Numbered from the stretch's first letter, positions 7,016 through 14,345 are shown. The stretch: 33,923 nt of DNA from Oscillospiraceae bacterium (GCA_009784445.1 WRBQ01000023.1:1-33923), one strand, 5' to 3'. Made by a program: numbers and translations. Notes: generated from the sequence alone by a model not told the origin.

Positions 7016-7297
7016 ATGGCGAATATCGTAAATAGCGTCCGAGCGTTTGTCTTGGAAAAATGCGAACAGCACAAAAAGAACCCGAAATTCGGTCATTATG
7101 ATTACTGGAACGACCACATCAAACGGGTTGTGTTTCATGCCGTAAATTTAGCGGTTCTATATGGTGCTGATGCGGAGATCGTTGAACTCGGCGCATTGTT
7201 GCACGATATTTCAATGCCATCCGAATTGAGCGAGCAGTCAAAGCAAATGTATAAAGCAAAATACGAAACGCTAATGTCGGCCGTATTCGTAGATTGA
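7016..7297 (+). CDS. HD-domain phosphohydrolase, internally deleted
   Basis: A 93-residue protein starting at ATG 7016 (GGAGGA 8 bases upstream). The N-terminal two thirds match the start of small HD-superfamily metal-dependent phosphohydrolases (helix, YWNDHIKRVVFHAVNLAV, then the metal-binding motif GALLHDIS). The last ~22 residues (SEQSKQMYKAKYETLMSAV) match the usual C-terminal helix of the same family. The roughly 90 residues normally in between, carrying the remaining His/Asp metal ligands, are absent. It is most simply an in-frame internal deletion and probably catalytically inactive. Its SD sits in a repeated segment copied from the ribU 3' end. Confidence 0.7.
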   Translation: MANIVNSVRAFVLEKCEQHKKNPKFGHYDYWNDHIKRVVFHAVNLAVLYGADAEIVELGALLHDISMPSELSEQSKQMYKAKYETLMSAVFVD

Positions 7298-7341
7298 TAG
7301 AGAGAAAGCATCGTCCAGTTGATGCAAGAATGGAGGGCAAC

Positions 7342-7668
7342 ATGAACGACTTCTGGCAAGCCATCGACCAACTTACCGCCGAGTGCGAACTGGTCATCGA
7401 CCGCCCCAAGGGCAGCCGCCACCCGAAATATCCCGATTACGTGTACCCCCTAGATTACGGCTACCTCAAGGGCACGTCCGCCATGGATGGCAGCGGGATT
7501 GACGTGTGGAAGGGCTCAAACGGCGAGCACGTGGACGCAGTCATCTGCACGATAGACTTGCTGAAAAAAGACAGCGAAATCAAACTGCTCATGGGCTGCA
7601 CCGAGCAAGAAAAACAGCTCGCGCTGCCAAATGTCCCAAACATGAACGGCATTTTAGTGAGGAGATAA
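7342..7668 (+). CDS. inorganic pyrophosphatase-like protein
   Basis: A 108-residue protein related to soluble family I inorganic pyrophosphatases, but much shorter (they have ~170 residues). Characteristic segments are VIDRPKGSRHPKYPDYVYPL, DYGYLKGTSAMDGSGIDVW and a C-terminal GCTEQEKQ. The DGxxIDVW portion corresponds to the Asp-rich metal-binding motif. Short clostridial homologues of this form occur next to resistance or GNAT genes; whether they hydrolyse pyrophosphate is unproven. The open frame begins at 7294, but ATG 7342 has GGAGG 5 bases upstream and begins the conserved part (MNDFWQAIDQL). Confidence 0.8.
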   Translation: MNDFWQAIDQLTAECELVIDRPKGSRHPKYPDYVYPLDYGYLKGTSAMDGSGIDVWKGSNGEHVDAVICTIDLLKKDSEIKLLMGCTEQEKQLALPNVPNMNGILVRR

Positions 7669-7673
7669 AGAAT

Positions 7674-8501
7674 TTGAAGATTGAAAAATACTTTGCTATA
7701 GACCAAACAACCGCACAACAAATGATAAAAGCAATAAAGCGTATGACGCACGAAAGAAGCGGCGACAACCGATTTCAAAATACGAAAGCATTCCTGTTTG
7801 ACGAGCACGTAGTGCTTAAGATGCAGAACATCAACGTTCGAAATGTGGCCACACAAGATCCGGATTTAAAACATCTTGAAAGGTTAGCCAAGACGCTTTT
7901 AGAGCTGCAAGCGCAAGGTGTCAATGTTGTGCCGATATCGGCTGTCAAAAGCAAAAACGGCAACGGCTACATCATTCAACCAAGAGCAAAAGGCTCGGAA
8001 CTATATGACAGGGACGAAACGAGCTGCAAAAGCTACGTGTTAAAGCGCGTTGAATTACTGTCAAACGCGCCACAAGGCCACTTCGACAAGTATGTTGCGG
8101 ATATAATTAAAATCACTGACGCGGGCATAATCATTGATTTTGTCGGTAAGGACAATTTCTTTTATCACGAAACCATCGGCTTTCAGTTCATCGACTTGAA
8201 CGCACACAACGATTACGAATATGGGCTTTCTGACGAAAAGACGCAAGGCAAGCAAGCCGCGTTACGCGGCTGTTTTTTGCCCTGTTACTTTGATGCTGTG
8301 CCGAAATACCGCAACACTGTTTCGTTGGTGTTGGATGAAATGTCTAACAGCGAACGTGCTATTTTAACGAAACACAACCAGATAATCTTCAACAAATGCA
8401 AAGCCGCCGCAATTAACAACGGAATAACAGAAAAAATGATTTGCGAAATGCTTGCAAACGAGTGGTTTATTCCACAAAAACAACAGTTGGAGCTGGCATA
8501 A
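7674..8501 (+). CDS. hypothetical protein, possible protein-kinase-like fold
   Basis: A 275-residue soluble protein. The frame is open upstream into the pyrophosphatase-like gene, but TTG 7674 has GGAG (7661-7664) at 9 bases and is preferred. The layout resembles a degenerate kinase/aminoglycoside-phosphotransferase fold. FLFDEHVVLKM could be the VxLK strand, followed by a helix (LERLAKTLLELQAQGVNVVP), a hinge-like GYIIQPRAKGSEL, and GKDNFFYHETIGFQFIDLNA, which looks like a catalytic/DFG-type segment. The usual HxD catalytic motif is missing. Fold and function are inference only. Tight spacing places it in an operon with the pyrophosphatase-like and GNAT genes. Confidence 0.6.
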   Translation: MKIEKYFAIDQTTAQQMIKAIKRMTHERSGDNRFQNTKAFLFDEHVVLKMQNINVRNVATQDPDLKHLERLAKTLLELQAQGVNVVPISAVKSKNGNGYIIQPRAKGSELYDRDETSCKSYVLKRVELLSNAPQGHFDKYVADIIKITDAGIIIDFVGKDNFFYHETIGFQFIDLNAHNDYEYGLSDEKTQGKQAALRGCFLPCYFDAVPKYRNTVSLVLDEMSNSERAILTKHNQIIFNKCKAAAINNGITEKMICEMLANEWFIPQKQQLELA

Positions 8502-8512
8502 GGAGATAAGCT

Positions 8513-9088
8513 ATGGCTATCATCAACACGCACAACATCACCCTCACGCGGGGCAGCATTACCCTGCGCCCGCTGTGCGACGACCACGCGCCGCTGCTGG
8601 TTAAATGGGGCAGCAACCCTGACGTGCTGTATTGGACTGACGGCCCAGATGCGCAGCCGCAAACCCTCGACGACGTGCAGGGCATTTGGGGACAAGTTTC
8701 GCAGCAAGGGCTGTGCTTTTTGATTGAGTATGAGGGCACAGCCATCGGCGAGTGCTGGTTGCAAGAAATGCACGAACGCCAGCGCAACATCAACTACGTT
8801 GACGAACCAACGGAGCTTGACCTGCGCCGCATCGACATGAGCATTGGCGAAAAGGCCTATTGGGGGCGCGGCATTGGCACGCAGCTCATTGGCATGCTGA
8901 CGCAGTTTGCACTTGAACAGCAAAACGTGGATGTGCTATACGGAATTACGTTTGACTACAACAAACGCAGCCAACGCGCGTTTGAGGAAAACGGCTTTCG
9001 CTTTGCAGGCGAATACCACGAAAACGAGCACACAATGACAAAGCTCCGCCTAACAAGGCAGGAATATTTCGCCCGCTTTAACGCGTGA
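8513..9088 (+). CDS. GNAT-family N-acetyltransferase (AAC(6')-like)
   Basis: A 191-residue GNAT acetyltransferase. ITLRPLCDDHAPLLVKW begins the domain (~18-33). The acetyl-CoA pyrophosphate-binding motif A is AYWGRGIGTQLIGM (~119-132), followed by motif B (NKRSQRAFEENGFRFAGEY, ~155-173). Overall it resembles the aminoglycoside 6'-N-acetyltransferase/RimJ-like branch, including a LRRIDMSIG segment before motif A. The acceptor cannot be deduced, and drug resistance is not demonstrated. AAGGAG overlaps the stop of the preceding gene, indicating co-transcription. Confidence 0.85.
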   Translation: MAIINTHNITLTRGSITLRPLCDDHAPLLVKWGSNPDVLYWTDGPDAQPQTLDDVQGIWGQVSQQGLCFLIEYEGTAIGECWLQEMHERQRNINYVDEPTELDLRRIDMSIGEKAYWGRGIGTQLIGMLTQFALEQQNVDVLYGITFDYNKRSQRAFEENGFRFAGEYHENEHTMTKLRLTRQEYFARFNA

Positions 9089-9107
9089 ACAAATTTGCGC
9101 AAAAGTG

Positions 9108-9136
9108 TTGACAAGTGCCGAAAAATAGGATATAAT
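9108..9136 (+). promoter_or_regulatory. promoter of the putative toxin mRNA
   Basis: A perfect TTGACA (9108-9113), 17-base spacer and perfect TATAAT (9131-9136). It faces an equally strong minus-strand promoter 314 bases away; the two and their downstream sequences form an imperfect inverted repeat. Confidence 0.85.
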
Positions 9137-9147
9137 AGAGCTTAGCC

Positions 9148-9180
9148 TGTCGGGTGGCGACTCCAATCCCCTTTCCTCTT
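9148..9180 (+). repeat. left arm of the inverted repeat around the small ORF
   Basis: The segment CCTGTCGGG...CCCCTTTCCT can pair with 9409-9437 downstream: 10 perfect pairs between CCCCTTTCCT and AGGAAAGGGG, plus 9 pairs including wobbles between CCTGTCGGG and CTCGGCAGG. It would fold the 5' and 3' parts of the transcript together, possibly hiding it from ribosomes. Confidence 0.7.
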
Positions 9181-9216
9181 CGTTGAAACATACGGGACGA
9201 AAGGAGTGATGCCTTT

Positions 9217-9357
9217 GTGAATGACACTTTTGTGGAATTGTTGCAATTTGTTGCGGTAACGTACGTAGCGTTGGCGGCGGAACCAAATTACGCCTTCGCG
9301 GCTGCGCAAGCGGCCTTGCAACTTGCTCGCAGCATAGTAGAATACATAAAGAGATAA
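9217..9357 (+). CDS. 46-residue hydrophobic peptide, putative type I toxin
   Basis: A short frame starts at GTG 9217 with AAGGAG (9201-9206) 10 bases upstream and ends at TAA 9355. The peptide has two hydrophobic/Ala-rich stretches (LLQFVAVTYVALAA, and FAAAQAALQLARSIVEYI) and a basic end (KR), as in small membrane-active toxins. It has its own strong promoter and a structured leader. A convergent promoter produces an RNA overlapping its 3' end. The arrangement parallels txpA/ratA and bsrG-type modules of Bacillus. I do not recognise the peptide by sequence, so the toxin label rests mainly on architecture. Confidence 0.6.
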   Translation: MNDTFVELLQFVAVTYVALAAEPNYAFAAAQAALQLARSIVEYIKR

Positions 9358-9443
9358 CCGCCCTCGTGCCTCAGAAACACGGGCGGTTATCTCTAACTAG
9401 ATATTTCTAGGAAAGGGGTTGCCGTGCTCGGCAGGTCACTTTC
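9340..9443 (-). ncRNA. putative antisense RNA antitoxin
   Basis: Transcription from the minus-strand promoter at 9450-9478 would start near 9443 and run over the 3' end of the small ORF. It would stop at a 14-base-pair hairpin (9350-9363 with 9381-9394) followed on that strand by CTCTTTATGTATT. The predicted RNA is about 100 bases long, complementary to the end of the ORF and its 3' UTR. That is the expected layout of a type I antitoxin. The start and end are predictions. Confidence 0.6.
9409..9437 (+). repeat. right arm of the inverted repeat around the small ORF
   Basis: AGGAAAGGGG followed by CTCGGCAGG is complementary to 9148-9180. Because the arm lies in the 5' part of the predicted antisense RNA, sense and antisense transcripts begin with related sequence. 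Confidence 0.7.
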
Positions 9444-9449
9444 ATTTAT

Positions 9450-9478
9450 ATTATAGCGAAAATCTACGCATTTGTCAA
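9450..9478 (-). promoter_or_regulatory. promoter of the putative antisense RNA
   Basis: Minus strand TTGACA (9473-9478), 17-base spacer, TATAAT (9450-9455), both boxes perfect. It reads away from yifB and towards the small ORF. Confidence 0.85.
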
Positions 9479-9502
9479 GTCTTTTTTGGGGGAGGGCTTT
9501 GT

Positions 9503-11032
9503 ATGTTCGCACGCATCAACAGCATGGGCTGCTTTGGCATGGAGGCCTTTGCCGTAGAAGTGGAAGCCGACTGCTTCAACAGCGGCTTGCCGCGCTTTGA
9601 TATCGTTGGCCTGCCGGGCGCAAGCGTGAAAGAAGCCCAAGACCGCGTACGCTCCGCCATGAAAAACTGCGGGCATGAGTTCCCCGGTAGCCGTGTGACC
9701 GTGAATCTCGCACCCGCAGACCGCCGCAAAGAAGGCCCCATCTATGACCTGCCCATTTGCATTGCCCTGTTGGTGGGCAGCGGGCAACTACGCAGCGGGC
9801 ACGAGAAATCCGCCTTCATTGGCGAGCTTGCGCTTGACGGCACAGTGCGGCGGGTGAACGGCGCGCTGCCCATGGTCATTGCTGCGCGGGATGCCGGCTG
9901 GACGGAAATCTTTGTGCCGGCGGCAAACGCAGCCGAAAGCGCCATCGTGGAAGGCGTGCATGTGTACCCCGTGGCGCACCTGCGTGAGCTGCTCATGCAT
10001 CTGCGCCGCCAAAAAGAAATCGAGCCTGCGACAATGCAGGAAAGCGAAGTGCTTTCGACACAAATGATGCTGGACTTTGCGGACGTAAAGGGTCAAGCCG
10101 AGGCTCGCCATGCGCTTGAAGTTGCTGCCGCAGGCAACCACAATGTGCTAATGATCGGTCCGCCGGGCAGTGGCAAAAGTATGCTGGCCAAGCGGCTGCC
10201 CTCGATTTTGCCGGATATGTCGCCAGCAGAAAGCCTCGAAACCACCAAGCTTTACTCCGTGGCGGGCGAACTGCCCAGCAACGTTTCGCTCATTCGCGCA
10301 AGGCCATTTCGCTCGCCGCACCACACGGTTTCGGCCGCGGGACTTTCGGGCGGGGGCAGCGTGCCACGTCCGGGTGAGATTAGTCTGGCGCACAACGGCG
10401 TGCTGTTTTTGGACGAGTTGCCTGAGTTCAACCGGGCATCGCTAGAGGTGCTGCGTCAGCCCATTGAGGACGGCGAGGTGTCGATTTCCCGCGCGGCGGG
10501 CACGGTGCGCTACCCCTGCACGGTGATGCTGGTGGCGGCGCTCAACCCCTGTCCCTGCGGATTCTTCGGGCACCCCACGCGGCGTTGTGTGTGTCCGCAG
10601 GGCGCGGCGCAACGCTACCTTTCGCGCGTCAGCGGCCCGCTGCTAGACAGACTGGACATCCACATTGAAGTGCCGCCGGTGGAGTTCAAGCGCTTATCTT
10701 CTAATGAAAAGAGCGAATCCTCCGCCGCCATGCAGACGCGGGTGAATCGTGCGCGTGCCTTGCAGCGTGAGCGCTTCGCCGGGCTGGGCATACACGCCAA
10801 TGGACAGATGACCCCCGCGCAAACCCGCCAGTTTTGCCCGCTTGACGACGAAAGTCGCCGCTTGCTTGAAGGTGCATTTCAATCGCTGGGGTTGAGCGCG
10901 CGGGCTTATGATAAAATCTTGCGCGTGGCACGCACCGTGGCTGACCTCGACGGCAGCGAACGCATTGCCGTGCAGCACTTGGCCGAGGCTATCCAGTTTC
11001 GCAGCCTTGACCGCAAATTTTGGTCCGAGTAG
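9503..11032 (+). CDS. YifB/ComM family Mg-chelatase-like AAA+ ATPase
   Basis: A 509-residue protein of the YifB/ComM family, hexameric helicase-like ATPases. ComM promotes branch migration during natural transformation in other bacteria. The N-terminal Lon-protease-like domain (~1-170, NSMGCFGMEAFAVEVEADCF, NLAPADRRKEG) is followed by a Mg-chelatase AAA+ domain with Walker A (GPPGSGKS, ~215) and Walker B (LFLDELPEF, ~298). The Cys-rich segment NPCPCGFFGHPTRRCVCPQG and a C-terminal lid come next. Full length for the family. The open frame starts at 9419, but ATG 9503 follows GGGGGAGGG and starts the conserved MFARINS sequence. A role in transformation would fit the comEA gene further along. 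Confidence 0.95.
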   Translation: MFARINSMGCFGMEAFAVEVEADCFNSGLPRFDIVGLPGASVKEAQDRVRSAMKNCGHEFPGSRVTVNLAPADRRKEGPIYDLPICIALLVGSGQLRSGHEKSAFIGELALDGTVRRVNGALPMVIAARDAGWTEIFVPAANAAESAIVEGVHVYPVAHLRELLMHLRRQKEIEPATMQESEVLSTQMMLDFADVKGQAEARHALEVAAAGNHNVLMIGPPGSGKSMLAKRLPSILPDMSPAESLETTKLYSVAGELPSNVSLIRARPFRSPHHTVSAAGLSGGGSVPRPGEISLAHNGVLFLDELPEFNRASLEVLRQPIEDGEVSISRAAGTVRYPCTVMLVAALNPCPCGFFGHPTRRCVCPQGAAQRYLSRVSGPLLDRLDIHIEVPPVEFKRLSSNEKSESSAAMQTRVNRARALQRERFAGLGIHANGQMTPAQTRQFCPLDDESRRLLEGAFQSLGLSARAYDKILRVARTVADLDGSERIAVQHLAEAIQFRSLDRKFWSE

Positions 11033-11036
11033 AACG

Positions 11037-11761
11037 TTACTTGCAATAGATTTCAAGCGCATCGCGCAAAAACACGGCGGCACCGGGGGCTATTTTGTCA
11101 TAATAGGCGGTGAAGCGTGAGTCGTCTACGTACATCTGCGCAAGCCCCAAGTGCATTTCTGCTGTGTATTCGCCCCAATATCTGCACAGCCAATTCTTGT
11201 GCAGCGCACAGGCGTGTTGGGCTAGTTCACTTGCAAGGTCACCTTGCGCAACTGCGCGTTTTAGCGCACCGTTGAACTCTTTTTGCAGTTTTTCTGTATC
11301 GGCATACTGCGCAAAAGACATTGCTTTGAGCTTGGCATTCGAGCCTGCAATGGCTTCATCGCCAAACATTTCGCGTAATTCTTTGCCGAACTGCTTTTCG
11401 TTGTCAGCAAGTAATTTTTGCTTGAAGCCCTCAAATTTTTCAGCGTCTAACATGGTTGTTTCTCCTTTCATGGTGGTGATTGATTTTTGGACGTTCGCAA
11501 TCAATTTGTTGATTTGCTTGCGTCTTTCATGAAGTGCTTGAAGATGGTTTTCAAAAGCCTGTGCACGATCGAAGTCAGCGGCAGACAACAACAACTTAAT
11601 TTCGTCCAAAGCGAAACCTAGTTCTTTGTAGAACAAAATTTGCTGCAATGAATTCACTCGGCAACTCTCGCCGGCGTTAAGAGTCCGATTTCGTCGTAAT
11701 ATCGCAATGTGCGGGTGGTAACGCCCGACATCTTCGACAATTTATTGATTGAATATTCCAT
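11037..11761 (-). pseudogene. Mta/TipA-like MerR regulator broken by a frameshifting deletion
   Basis: Two fragments of one MerR-family gene. ATG 11761, behind GGTGAGGTG, encodes 35 residues of an intact MerR helix-turn-helix start (INKLSKMSGVTTRTLRYYDE ... LLTPARVAE) and hits TGA 11654-11656. In another frame, 11657-11037 continues with LQQILFYKELGFALDEIKLL, the dimerisation helix (~55-85) and a complete TipAS antibiotic-recognition domain to YYDKIAPGAAVFLRDALEIY. Relative to Mta/TipAL proteins about 12 residues (the wing, GYRxYG region) are missing at the junction. A deletion not divisible by three would explain both. GTG 11657 could still make a TipAS-only protein, as TipAS itself is made, but its SD is not evident. 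Confidence 0.8.
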
Positions 11762-11780
11762 CGTTTCACCTCACCATGTT

Positions 11781-11811
11781 ATTATAAACTATACCGTAGC
11801 GTCAAAGTCAA
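11781..11811 (-). promoter_or_regulatory. MerR-type promoter with 19-base spacer
   Basis: Minus strand TTGACT (11806-11811), 19-base spacer, TATAAT (11781-11786), just ahead of the broken MerR/TipAS gene. An over-long spacer with a partial dyad (CTACGGTATAG) is the hallmark of promoters that MerR proteins activate by DNA distortion, consistent with former autoregulation. Confidence 0.65.
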
Positions 11812-11852
11812 GTCTTTTTTCAAAAAAATTTAATTTTGGAGGATTTTCCTAT

Positions 11853-12434
11853 ATGGAGCAAGCCAAACAACGTTGCAGCTGGTGCGGCGATAGCCAAATT
11901 TACGTGGACTACCACGACAACGAGTGGGGCCGCCCCGTGCACGATGACCGTCGCTTGTTTGAGATGCTCATTTTGGAAGGCGCACAGGCCGGACTTTCGT
12001 GGATAACCATCCTGAAAAAGCGCGAGAACTATCGTGCTGCATTCGATAATTTTGACGTGAAAAAAGTTGCGCAGTACGATGACGCAAAAATCGCCGAGCT
12101 GCTGCAAAACCCGGGCATTGTGCGCAACCGCCTGAAGGTCAACGCCGCGGTGAAAAACGCACAAGCCGTGCTGAACATCAAAGAGGAGTTCGGCAGCTTG
12201 GATAACTACCTGTGGAGCTATGTTGATCACAAGCCCATTGTCAACCGCTTTGTTGGCTACGACGATTTTGTGACGACCAGCCCTGTTTCGGACGCCATCA
12301 GCAAAGACTTGAAAAAGCGTGGCTGCAACTTCGTGGGCAGCACGATTATCTATGCGTTCATGCAGGCCGCAGGCATGGTGAACGATCACTTTGTGGATTG
12401 TTTTGTGTATCAAGAGCTGACTGGCGCAAACTAA
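11853..12434 (+). CDS. tag: DNA-3-methyladenine glycosylase I
   Basis: A 193-residue Tag-family glycosylase (EC 3.2.2.20), which excises 3-methyladenine from alkylated DNA. It has the family pattern CSWCGDSQIYVDYHDNEWG (Cys and His zinc ligands near the N-terminus), FEMLILEGAQAGLSWITIL (active-site Glu and aromatic pocket), and the C-terminal HFVDC, which supplies the second His/Cys zinc pair. Length is normal for the family. ATG 11853 has GGAGG 10 bases upstream. argH begins 22 bases after its stop, so the two genes are probably co-transcribed, although their functions are unrelated. Confidence 0.95.
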   Translation: MEQAKQRCSWCGDSQIYVDYHDNEWGRPVHDDRRLFEMLILEGAQAGLSWITILKKRENYRAAFDNFDVKKVAQYDDAKIAELLQNPGIVRNRLKVNAAVKNAQAVLNIKEEFGSLDNYLWSYVDHKPIVNRFVGYDDFVTTSPVSDAISKDLKKRGCNFVGSTIIYAFMQAAGMVNDHFVDCFVYQELTGAN

Positions 12435-12456
12435 TATGAAAGAAAGCGAGGCGCTT

Positions 12457-13770
12457 ATGGCAGAAAAACTTTGGGCGGGCCGGTTCACCAAGCAAACCGA
12501 CCAAGCCGCACACGACTTCAACGCATCCATCGCGGTGGATTGCCGCATGTGGCGCGAAGACATCGCGGGCAGTTTGGCACATGCCGCCATGCTGGCCAAG
12601 CAGGGCATCATCACGCCCGAAGATGGCCAGGCCATTGAGCGCGGCTTGCTTGAAATCGCGACAGAACTAGAACACGGCAAACTTGAGATTGACATGACAT
12701 TCGAAGATATTCATAGCTTCATTGAGAGCGAACTGACCGCCCGCATCGGCGAAGCGGGCAAACGCCTGCACACCGGCCGCAGCCGCAACGACCAAGTGGC
12801 CACGGATTTACGGCTGTATCTGCGCGGGCAATGCGATGAGCTGCGCGTGGAAATTGAGGCGGTGATTGCCGCGTTGCAACAACAGCGCGATGCGCACCCC
12901 GATGTGATTATGCCAGGCTACACGCACCTGCAACGCGCGCAGCCGATTTTGTTCGCGCAGCACTTGCTGGCCTACCAAGAAATGCTGCGGCGAGATATTT
13001 TACGCGTAAATGACTGTCAAGCTAGGATGAATGTTTCACCGCTGGGCAGCGGCGCACTGGCCGGCACAGGCTATCCCATTGACCGCGCCAGCACTGTCAG
13101 CGCACTTGGCTTTGATGGCTACACCGCAAGCACGCTTGATGGCGTGAGCGACCGCGACTTTTGCATGGAGCTGGCCGCCGTGCTCAGCATTATCATGGTG
13201 CATTTGTCGCGGCTGTGCGAAGAACTAATTCTGTGGTGCAGTTGGGAATTTCGCTTCATCGAGCTGGACGGTGCCTACACCACCGGCAGCAGCATGATGC
13301 CGCAAAAGAAAAATCCCGACTTGGCCGAGTTGATTCGCGGAAAAAGCGGGCGTGTGTTTGGTGATTTAACTGCATTGCTCACCATGATGAAAGCCCAGCC
13401 CCTAGCCTACAACAAAGACATGCAAGAAGATAAACCCGCCATTTTTGATGCCGTGGATACCACGCGCGTTTGCCTGCAAGCTGCCGCGCCCATGCTAGCC
13501 ACCATGCAAGCCAAGCCTGAGCAAATGCGCCGCGCCGCCGCCGAAGGCTTCATCAACGCCACAGACTGCGCGGATTATCTGGTTGCGCGGGGCATGCCTT
13601 TTCGCACGGCTTATAAAATCGTGGGCGAACTGGTGGCACAGTGCATCGCCGCCGACTGCACCCTCGAGACCCTGCCACTAGCACAATACCAAGCCGCAAA
13701 CGAGCTATTCACCGAAGACATTTATGCCTTTGTTGCGCTGGAGGCTTGCGTGCAGCGACGTTTTTCGTGA
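12457..13770 (+). CDS. argH: argininosuccinate lyase
   Basis: A 437-residue argininosuccinate lyase (EC 4.3.2.1), the last step of arginine synthesis, releasing fumarate. It has the N-terminal MAEKLWAGRFTKQTDQAAHD, the HTGRSRNDQVATDLRLYLR helix, and the superfamily signature GSSMMPQKKNPDLAELIRGK with the catalytic Ser loop. ATG 12457 follows GCGAGG; the upstream in-frame ATG 12436 lacks an SD. The C-terminus stops at ACVQRRFS, roughly 20 residues before the usual end (normally a GGPA-containing terminal helix). It looks 3'-truncated, and the next promoter begins 11 bases after the stop. The active-site residues are all retained, so activity is likely. Confidence 0.95.
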   Translation: MAEKLWAGRFTKQTDQAAHDFNASIAVDCRMWREDIAGSLAHAAMLAKQGIITPEDGQAIERGLLEIATELEHGKLEIDMTFEDIHSFIESELTARIGEAGKRLHTGRSRNDQVATDLRLYLRGQCDELRVEIEAVIAALQQQRDAHPDVIMPGYTHLQRAQPILFAQHLLAYQEMLRRDILRVNDCQARMNVSPLGSGALAGTGYPIDRASTVSALGFDGYTASTLDGVSDRDFCMELAAVLSIIMVHLSRLCEELILWCSWEFRFIELDGAYTTGSSMMPQKKNPDLAELIRGKSGRVFGDLTALLTMMKAQPLAYNKDMQEDKPAIFDAVDTTRVCLQAAAPMLATMQAKPEQMRRAAAEGFINATDCADYLVARGMPFRTAYKIVGELVAQCIAADCTLETLPLAQYQAANELFTEDIYAFVALEACVQRRFS

Positions 13771-13781
13771 AAAGATGCCAC

Positions 13782-13810
13782 TTGCCTTTTGCCGAGAAGT
13801 GTGGTATAAT
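13782..13810 (+). promoter_or_regulatory. promoter of the XRE regulator
   Basis: TTGCCT (13782-13787), 17-base spacer, TATAAT (13805-13810). The ~80-base leader holds a small hairpin (ACCTGC/GCAGGT, 13856-13872) before AAGGAGG. Confidence 0.7.
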
Positions 13811-13896
13811 AGACACAAGGCATTAGATTTTAGACGATTAGACCACAGCGAAGCGACCTGCTCACCGCAGGTGTAGGAAGTTAAAGGAGGCTTTGC

Positions 13897-14283
13897 ATGC
13901 ATTATGTTGAATTAGTAAAGCAGCTGCGCCGTCGAAATGGTTTGACTCAACAGCAGGTTGCAGATTTTTTACACATTGACCGCTCCACCTACGCCTACTA
14001 TGAAAGCGGACGCACAAAAATCAGCGTGGAATCTTTGCTGCACCTTGCACGGCTGTATCAAATTTCATTGGGCGAAATGGTTGGCGAAAGCACGCCCGTG
14101 AATGTGCTTATGGACGACACGGATTATTCCACCTCGCTTATTGATGATTCGATTGTGCGCTTTGCGCAGCTAAGTCGAGAAGAGCAATACCTAGTGATTC
14201 TGTATCGCTCGGGCACAGACGAGCAGCGGCGTGAGCTGCTCAGCCAAGCCAACGAGCTCACCGCGCCGGAAGAAGACGAATAA
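13897..14283 (+). CDS. XRE-family helix-turn-helix regulator
   Basis: A 128-residue DNA-binding protein. Residues ~5-60 form a Cro/CI-type HTH (LVKQLRRRNGLTQQQVADFL, STYAYYESGRTKISVESLLH). The remainder is an acidic helical tail (LSREEQYLVILYRSG, ELLSQANELTAPEEDE) probably used for dimerisation or ligand sensing. A near-perfect SD (AAGGAGG) precedes ATG 13897. Monocistronic: it has its own promoter and ends at a strong bidirectional terminator. Its target is not apparent; the convergent galU operon is on the other strand. Confidence 0.85.
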   Translation: MHYVELVKQLRRRNGLTQQQVADFLHIDRSTYAYYESGRTKISVESLLHLARLYQISLGEMVGESTPVNVLMDDTDYSTSLIDDSIVRFAQLSREEQYLVILYRSGTDEQRRELLSQANELTAPEEDE

Positions 14284-14294
14284 CCCATAACAAA

Positions 14295-14321
14295 ACCCAC
14301 CCTCGCTTATTGAGGGTGGGT
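14295..14321. terminator. bidirectional intrinsic terminator
   Basis: A perfect 10-base-pair stem (ACCCACCCTC / GAGGGTGGGT) with a 7-base loop, followed by GATTTTATC on the plus strand and TTTTGTTATG on the minus strand. It separates the XRE gene from galU. Confidence 0.85.
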
Positions 14322-14345
14322 GATTTTATCACAGCAGCTTCATTT

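Noticed and set aside
8285-8923. 212-codon minus-strand ORF opposite the kinase-like and GNAT genes
   Set aside because: It spans two well-supported plus-strand genes and their junction and has no SD.
9143-9440. Possible large structured RNA such as 6S, SRP or tmRNA
   Set aside because: None of the conserved core sequences of those RNAs is present. The promoter pair, SD and ORF fit a type I toxin-antitoxin unit better.
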